This document shows, piece after piece, positions 59,075-64,000 of a stretch of 64,000 bases of DNA. The DNA comes from Nectonema munidae. Taxonomy: Eukaryota; Nematomorpha; Nectonematoida; Nectonematidae. A program made the position numbers and the translations under genes. How positions within the stretch are numbered: the first letter of the stretch is position 1; each line of letters begins with the position of its first letter. Below the pieces are notes generated by a model, which ran no database searches, had not been told where the DNA came from, and saw nothing but the letters and a program-made list of their open reading frames with translations. Location: NCBI GenBank assembly GCA_030549495.1, contig JAUIRK010000168.1, positions 62,001-126,000 on the forward strand. Reading direction: 5' to 3'.

Positions 59075-61347
59075 CATCCATTTCAATCAGAGTTTAAGAT
59101 TATTGGCATAATAATATGATGCATAGAAATGTTAATGCTCTTTATTAGCATATTCTGTATTTAAAGTGAATAATTTTTTTGTGAAAATCTTCTTGACAAC
59201 AAAAAACTTTGAGAATAATTTTTGCAAAATAAATCTCAACACAAAAAATATAAGGATATAAAGCTATTGTATGCAGATGGTAATTAACAAGTCGAACTCG
59301 AGTTGAAAATTTAAATTTCATTCGGGTTCTGTTGGGATAACAGTAACATTACATTTTTTATACGTTTTTCAATTACGTTTGTTTTAGTTACTCATTCTTA
59401 TTGTTTCTTCGTTTAATTGGTAATTTAATCACAAGTGCTGAATTAAAAGTTAATTTTATTTTATAATGATAGCTTTCTTAAATATTATTATTATGTAATG
59501 TGAGTGGATGTATAGATTGTGTGGATACTACGTGAAGCAAAACATCAAAATTGTTAAAGGTTATCTTCTCATTTATTTATAACGAAAATGGCATCCACAT
59601 TTATTGAAAAAAGAAAAAAAAATCAAATGAGGAAAGAAGTTCTACTCATTAAGTTTTTCTGGAAAGAATAAAAGAAAAAGGGGTAATAATTTTTGTATAT
59701 TGCAAAAATTTGGGTGCCCTTTACCTTTACATAAATAAAATGATAAAATTCTTACGATTAATGAGTTTCAAATTAGATACAAAATAGGACCTTTTTAGTA
59801 AATAGAAAAATAAATTATGGCTTGTCATAGTCAAATCAAAAGAAGAAACCTAGAAGAAAGTTTATTATGATGTGTTTCACTAAAACAGACATCACATGGT
59901 ATAAAAATCCCCTACATTTTTCAAAAAGCTTTTTCCAGTTGAAAAGGAATATTTTCAACGCGCAATATTTTAATTAAATACAAAAAAATTTGTGAAGATA
60001 GTTCAACTTTTTACCTCTTGAGTTTTATGATATTGTTTAATTTATGTGTTTGTTAATCTTTTTCTTTGTACAATATACAACTCAATCGATTTTTATATAC
60101 AAAAAAATCGGACTTCGTAGTGATAAAGAAAAATAAATAATATATATTATCAGAATAAATGCTTGTTATGCACATTCACTAAGATTTGATGAGCACACCG
60201 CTTTCAATAAATATGCACGGCGAAGACTCCGAAGTATAATAAAGTTTTGAAAGCAACAACAAATGCAAACAACAAATTACTATGGAAGTGGACGGAAACT
60301 TCTACTTTAGAAAAATGTTTATCCATAAATATAAATCCTATTATTATTCAGCACAATCCATTTTAATATAATCAATACGATGGCTTTTCTGGATCACGCT
60401 TTTAAAAGAATGGCATTGATTTAAAGGAAAAATTAATATACTTTGAATAGAAAGAGTCTGCTTGCTCTCGCTAACTATGTTTACAATTCTTATCTGTCAT
60501 ATCATCGTAATGATCAAAATTCACATTTAATATGTAGCGATGTGTCAATTAATCGGAATCGGTTTAAATAATTATCGGCTATTTTTCAAGAATCAAATTT
60601 TATTTTCGAATTTTCCATTATTATTTATACTAAAATTTCGTATAATATTCCTTTTTTATCAAAAAATGCTGATAAAATGTCTTCTTTCTCCACTTTGATG
60701 GATCTAGAGACTTGTTAGCATTGGAGAGTTTGGAAAATTTTAATCGGGCATTTAGTAACTTGGACACTTTTAGCCTAAATTTTGGCAGCATAAAATAATT
60801 TTTGAATAAGTTCAAATAACTTATAAATACTACTTGAAATAAATTGTAAGCAATAGAATTTCACTTGAATATAATTTGTTCTGCTTAACGAACAGTCCAA
60901 TGAATAACTGTTAGAGTTATTATTATATGGTCTCATGGAAAATATTTCGCTTTTAAATGTCTGACTCTAAATCGCATTTGAGAGAACATAGATAAACCAA
61001 GAAGAAAACTTCTAACTCTAAAAAATGGAGAAAAGCAAATGTTTGTGAACTTTAATTTGCATACTTTGAAATTTTAACTATCAAATATAGAATGTATCAA
61101 AAAAATGTGAATTTGGTACATTTTTCATTAATTTTTTTTACAAAGGCATTTGATCAAAGGTCGTGTTATAGAAGAGAATTAATTGGATACATTGTTATCT
61201 CGGTTCTCAAACAAAATCTGTTTAAAGAGGATGTTCGAATAGCGAATTGTTTGAAAACCAAAACTATTTTTTATAGGAAATATTTAAAATTGATTCACAT
61301 ATTCTCATATTTAAATAAGCAAGGAATAGAATATGATAATATGACAC
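59075..61347. other. AT-rich intronic stretch
   Basis: No gene is supported. GAACTCGAGTTGAAAATT near 59295 is shared with AACTCGAGTTGAAAATTG near 37850. An 88-codon plus ORF (61092-61358) has no recognisable domain and runs into the foldback element. Confidence 0.35.
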
Positions 61348-61666
61348 ATCTTTATTAAGGATTATTTCGACTCTATGAGCTTTTTTCAACTTAAGTCAAG
61401 CAGAAAGCGAAGGGAGCGGCTTTTGTGGTGAATATGTAGTGAAAGGATTTCTTGTGAGTCTTTCCTTACCCCTATTACTAAAAATAATAATATAATAAAC
61501 TAATTAATTCAATTTTAATGTAAAAATAATATATGCTATTTATCTGTTCTTAACTCACAAGAAATCCTTTGCTTACATCTTCACCACAAATGCTGTTCTC
61601 TCGCTTTTCTGCTTGACTTAAGTTAAAGAAGAGTCATAGAGTCGAAATATTCCTTTTAATAAAGAT
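61348..61666. mobile_element. Foldback element with about 110-bp arms
   Basis: The arm from 61348 (ATCTTTATTAAGGATTATTT, then TTCGACTCTATGAG and AACTTAAGTCAAGCAGAAAG, up to GGATTTCTTGTGAG near 61457) is repeated in reverse from 61666 down to about 61553 with scattered differences. About 95 bp of AT-rich loop separate the arms. It lies 0.5 kb downstream of the first receptor exon, in intron 1. Confidence 0.85.
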
Positions 61667-62189
61667 TTGCCATATTATCCTATTATATTCTTCACTTATA
61701 TTTTGGAATACATAATAGGGCAGCTCTTCAGCCTATTCTTCCGTAATATTTTTAATAATGTTTAATTATATGTAATGATGGATAACTGACTGCACAACGC
61801 TAACCACAAAGGACCTTTAATCGTAATGCTTGGCATGTCCTGAATGACCAATTTGTTACTGTTTCGCCAACCCACTGACCTAGGGGTTTCAGATCCGAAA
61901 TTTTGTTCGGGCGTAAGGAGAAAACTTTATCATAGCTTTTATTCAAAAGTCGTATAAAATTTCCGTTTAGTTTTTAGCAATTATATTTCAAAAATTAAAA
62001 CTTTTTAAATTTTTGGCTCAGAAAATTTACTAAAAAGAAATAAGCTAATTTTTTTAATTAAAAACTCCTAATAACTGACATTATGTAGTATATAAACGGG
62101 AATTTAAAAAAAAACAGCAAAAATATCTCATGGTTAAAACATTTTGTAACAACATTAGTAGAGAAAATAATATTAAAAAAAAGGCTTAC
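61667..62189. other. 5' part of receptor intron 1
   Basis: A GC-richer patch at about 61790-61920 (with ATGCTTGGCATGTCCTGAAT and GTTTCGCCAACCCACTGACC) has no clear identity; a tRNA-like repeat is conceivable. The donor GTAAGC lies at 62184-62189. Confidence 0.4.
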
Positions 62190-62540
62190 CCTGGTATAAA
62201 CAGCAAAAGGCATAACTATAGAACTAACAAGAATGTCTGCACATGCCAAACTTACAATGAAAAAATTTGTAGCTGTTCTAAGAGTGGAATACCAGAACAC
62301 GCTGAGAATTACTAGCGTATTGCCGAACAAACTGGCTAAAGGAATAATCAGAAGTAGCAAGGCTTGGTAGTTTCGTGGTTGGAGTGCTGAAGGACTTTTG
62401 GGGTTGTTTTCTGAAGTAGTGTTAACAGAGAGGGAGGAATATGGCGACGTTTTGCAACTCACCGCAACGATTATTGAGAAGCACAGAGCTAAGGTGTTAG
62501 CAACATGAGTAGTGGAGTCGGCGAAATAATTATATACCAT
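62190..62540 (-). CDS. Dop2R: D2-like dopamine receptor, first coding exon (N-terminus, TM1, TM2)
   Basis: 117 codons start at ATG 62538-62540, the first in-frame ATG after a TAA about 36 bases upstream, and end at AGG|GTAAGC. The extracellular N-terminus includes a hydrophobic stretch (residues 13-28), possibly a signal peptide or anchor, and an N-glycosylation site (VNTTS). TM1 is NYQALLLLIIPLASLFGNTL followed by VILSV with Asn 1.50. After the loop STLRTATNFF comes TM2 IVSLACADILVSSIVMPFAV with Asp 2.50, the sodium site. The wording is very close to D2 receptors (NYxALLL...GNxLV; TTNYLIVSLAVADLLV; VMPFAVY). A further 5' exon is possible but not required. Confidence 0.93.
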
Positions 62541-64000
62541 GTCACATAAGTGTCGTCTGTCTTTTCCGGGGTTTTAGAAAGAAGTCTTTCAAAGTGGTAG
62601 GTCTTGCTATTCTTCTTCTTCTTGAATCATGAAGATTTTTTCCTTAAGAATAATGCTTATATCGCAATTAAAAAGGTGTAAGAAGAATAAACATTGAAAG
62701 TAAATGATTTTGTCATATCCTAAACTACATATATATATAAATATCATACGATGCATAAATTATTGGATATTCATTGCATAATACATATATTTTCTAAATC
62801 CCCTTTCATTGGATAAATAAATGCGTTGTTTTCTATTATATTCAATATATATTATATGCAAAGCAAAACTATTGAACACTTTAATTAATATGTCACTCTG
62901 ATATTTCATCATCATGATCATCGTCACAATCGACAATATCATAATCAACTCATCACTTTAACCTCATCATCATCATTTTCTGCTATTAAGTCCATATAAA
63001 CCGGGCTTGAGTGACAGAACTGTATACTATAAGCAAGTAGATCATTATGAATAGCGTAAAAAAATTAAAAAAAATTAACTTGTATTACCCCTAAACTTAT
63101 ATTTTTTAAGTAAGAGCTGAGACGTACTTCGCGGTGGTTCATTCAGGGCTTCTCTCTTCTCCCGTTCCCAGCTTCCTCCCTTTCTTCACACAAGTAAGAT
63201 TTACGGTCCTTCCCCTAATCCAGAGTGCAAAATACTAAAAAATTATAATTTCTTAAATTCATAAAAAAAATTGCGCTTAATTTCCCTGCTTGACACTTCC
63301 ACGCATAAATTTAAGTATTTTATTTTTTAACCATTTTTTTCCTATTTTGGGTTAAAGTTTGAAAATTAAGTTTTCTTATAAATCTATTTTTTTAATTAGT
63401 CTTCATAAATCTTTTTTTACAGGAAAATTTTCATAAAAACCTTTTTTACATACAAATATTAAATTTTAGCCAAAATCTGAAAAATTGAATAAATTAAAAT
63501 TATAATGATTTTTATAGATGAAATTTGCTTTATAAAAAATTTTAATTCCTAAATGTAAGTCATTCAAGACCGCTTATTCTTATAAAATTCCTTCTCTTTA
63601 GATCAATACAAGAAACAATTAGTGAAAATAGGATCAAGAATTGTTTGTTCTCCATACTAAGATAAATTTGAATAGATAGTTTTCAAGTGTTTTTGACGAA
63701 ACCTATTTTAGAAAATGAACTTGTTAATGTATAAGAATTAAGAGTTTTAAATGAATAGGTAATAATCATTAAAGAGAAATGCTCTCATAGAAAGGAAAGA
63801 ATAAGTGCTTTTTTATCCGTGTATGTTATTTATGTAAATGTTTAGATAGTAAAATAGAAGTAAATCGATAAAATATTTAAAATACAAACTCTTCAAAAAA
63901 GAATATAAAAAATTTACTTTGAAAGGCTCAAACTAACAGAGGAGATGAGGTGAATTTAAATGTAAAATCGCTTAATCTACAAAATTATTCTGAGATTAAA
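62541..64000. other. Upstream region of the receptor gene
   Basis: The sequence is mostly AT-rich. 63115-63225 is GC-richer and purine/pyrimidine-skewed (on the minus strand GGGAGGAAGCTGGGAACGGG); this could be part of a 5' UTR or promoter region, but there is no proof. A short CATCATCAT-type stretch lies at 62905-62985. No upstream gene is seen. Confidence 0.3.

Larger units (their letters stand above)
11710..62540 (-). other. Dop2R: Gene locus: D2-like dopamine receptor, at least six coding exons across about 50.8 kb
   Basis: This is a class A G-protein-coupled receptor that binds dopamine at the plasma membrane and, in known D2-like members, signals through Gi/o to lower cAMP. Marker motifs are spread over the exons: GNTLVILSV (TM1), SLACADI (Asp 2.50), ACDVCMSTSS (Asp 3.32), DRY split across an intron, YSSLGSYWLP (three TM5 serines), PFF in TM6 and NPIIY in TM7. 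The order and wording resemble insect Dop2R more than tyramine, octopamine or serotonin receptors. The located exons total 1,340 bp, about 446 residues, without the missing loop exon. Introns: 27.5 kb, 65 bp, 1.8 kb, 18.7 kb (containing the missing exon) and 1.3 kb. All large introns are filled with transposon relics. Confidence 0.9.

Noticed and set aside
61092-61358. 88-codon plus ORF near the foldback element
   Set aside because: AT-rich composition, no recognisable motif, ends inside an inverted repeat.
62541-63000. Upstream coding exon of the receptor
   Set aside because: An in-frame stop lies about 36 bases before the ATG at 62540 and no upstream receptor-like sequence is seen, so the ATG was kept as the start.
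1-64000. CRISPR arrays, operons, riboswitches, ribosomal RNA
   Set aside because: No regularly spaced identical repeats with unique spacers, and the spliced gene and transposon content are eukaryotic.

Overview
The window is animal nuclear DNA: AT-rich, with spliced genes, few long ORFs and a heavy load of decayed transposons. Short introns next to very long TE-filled ones, together with the DNA-transposon mix (pogo/Tigger, hAT, piggyBac, IS630-Tc1-mariner), suggest an arthropod. The feel is that of a copepod such as a sea louse, but this is a weak inference.

One host gene is recognisable. A D2-like dopamine receptor gene lies on the minus strand and fills most of the window (start codon 62540, stop codon 11710). 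I place six coding exons: 62190-62540 (N-terminus, TM1, TM2), 34533-34645 (ECL1, TM3, up to the DR of DRY), 34137-34467 (Y of DRY, TM4, ECL2, TM5, start of the third cytoplasmic loop), 32154-32321 (loop), 13275-13424 (loop end and start of TM6) and 11710-11936 (TM6, TM7, helix 8, stop). Splice sites and reading phases agree at every junction except between the fourth and fifth pieces, so at least one more loop exon is missing from this model. Introns range from 65 bp to about 27.5 kb. The TM6 exon reads C-L-T-P where aminergic receptors have C-W-x-P.

Layout. 1-11.6 kb is the 3' flank of the receptor: a pogo/Tigger relic running off the left edge, a piggyBac N-terminal relic, a cleanly bounded hAT element (TSD 1873-1880 and 4695-4702), a second pogo/Tigger relic, a hAT-like non-autonomous repeat, and two copies of a tRNA-derived SINE. 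13.4-32.2 kb (intron 4) holds an old Ty3/gypsy pol fossil, a hAT 3' end, a LINE reverse-transcriptase relic, a block of suspect homopolymers, a relic of an uncharacterised multi-copy protein family, a 105-bp tandem duplication, a piggyBac element with both ends and a retroposon inside it, and an IS630/mariner relic. Intron 3 carries three miniature inverted-repeat elements. 34.6-62.2 kb (intron 1) holds piggyBac and hAT relics, relics of another unidentified multi-copy protein, a large piggyBac relic into which at least three further elements have inserted, a 2-kb hAT-like element with a perfect 8-bp TSD, and a foldback element close to exon 1.

Nothing here looks like an operon or a multi-gene system. 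The biology is one neurotransmitter receptor gene inflated by successive, nested DNA-transposon insertions. The best leads for novelty are the altered TM6 toggle position, the unassigned protein family at 21.7-23.5 kb, the hairpin-bearing piggyBac ends and MITEs, and the 52.0-kb and 50.2-50.7 kb palindromes.
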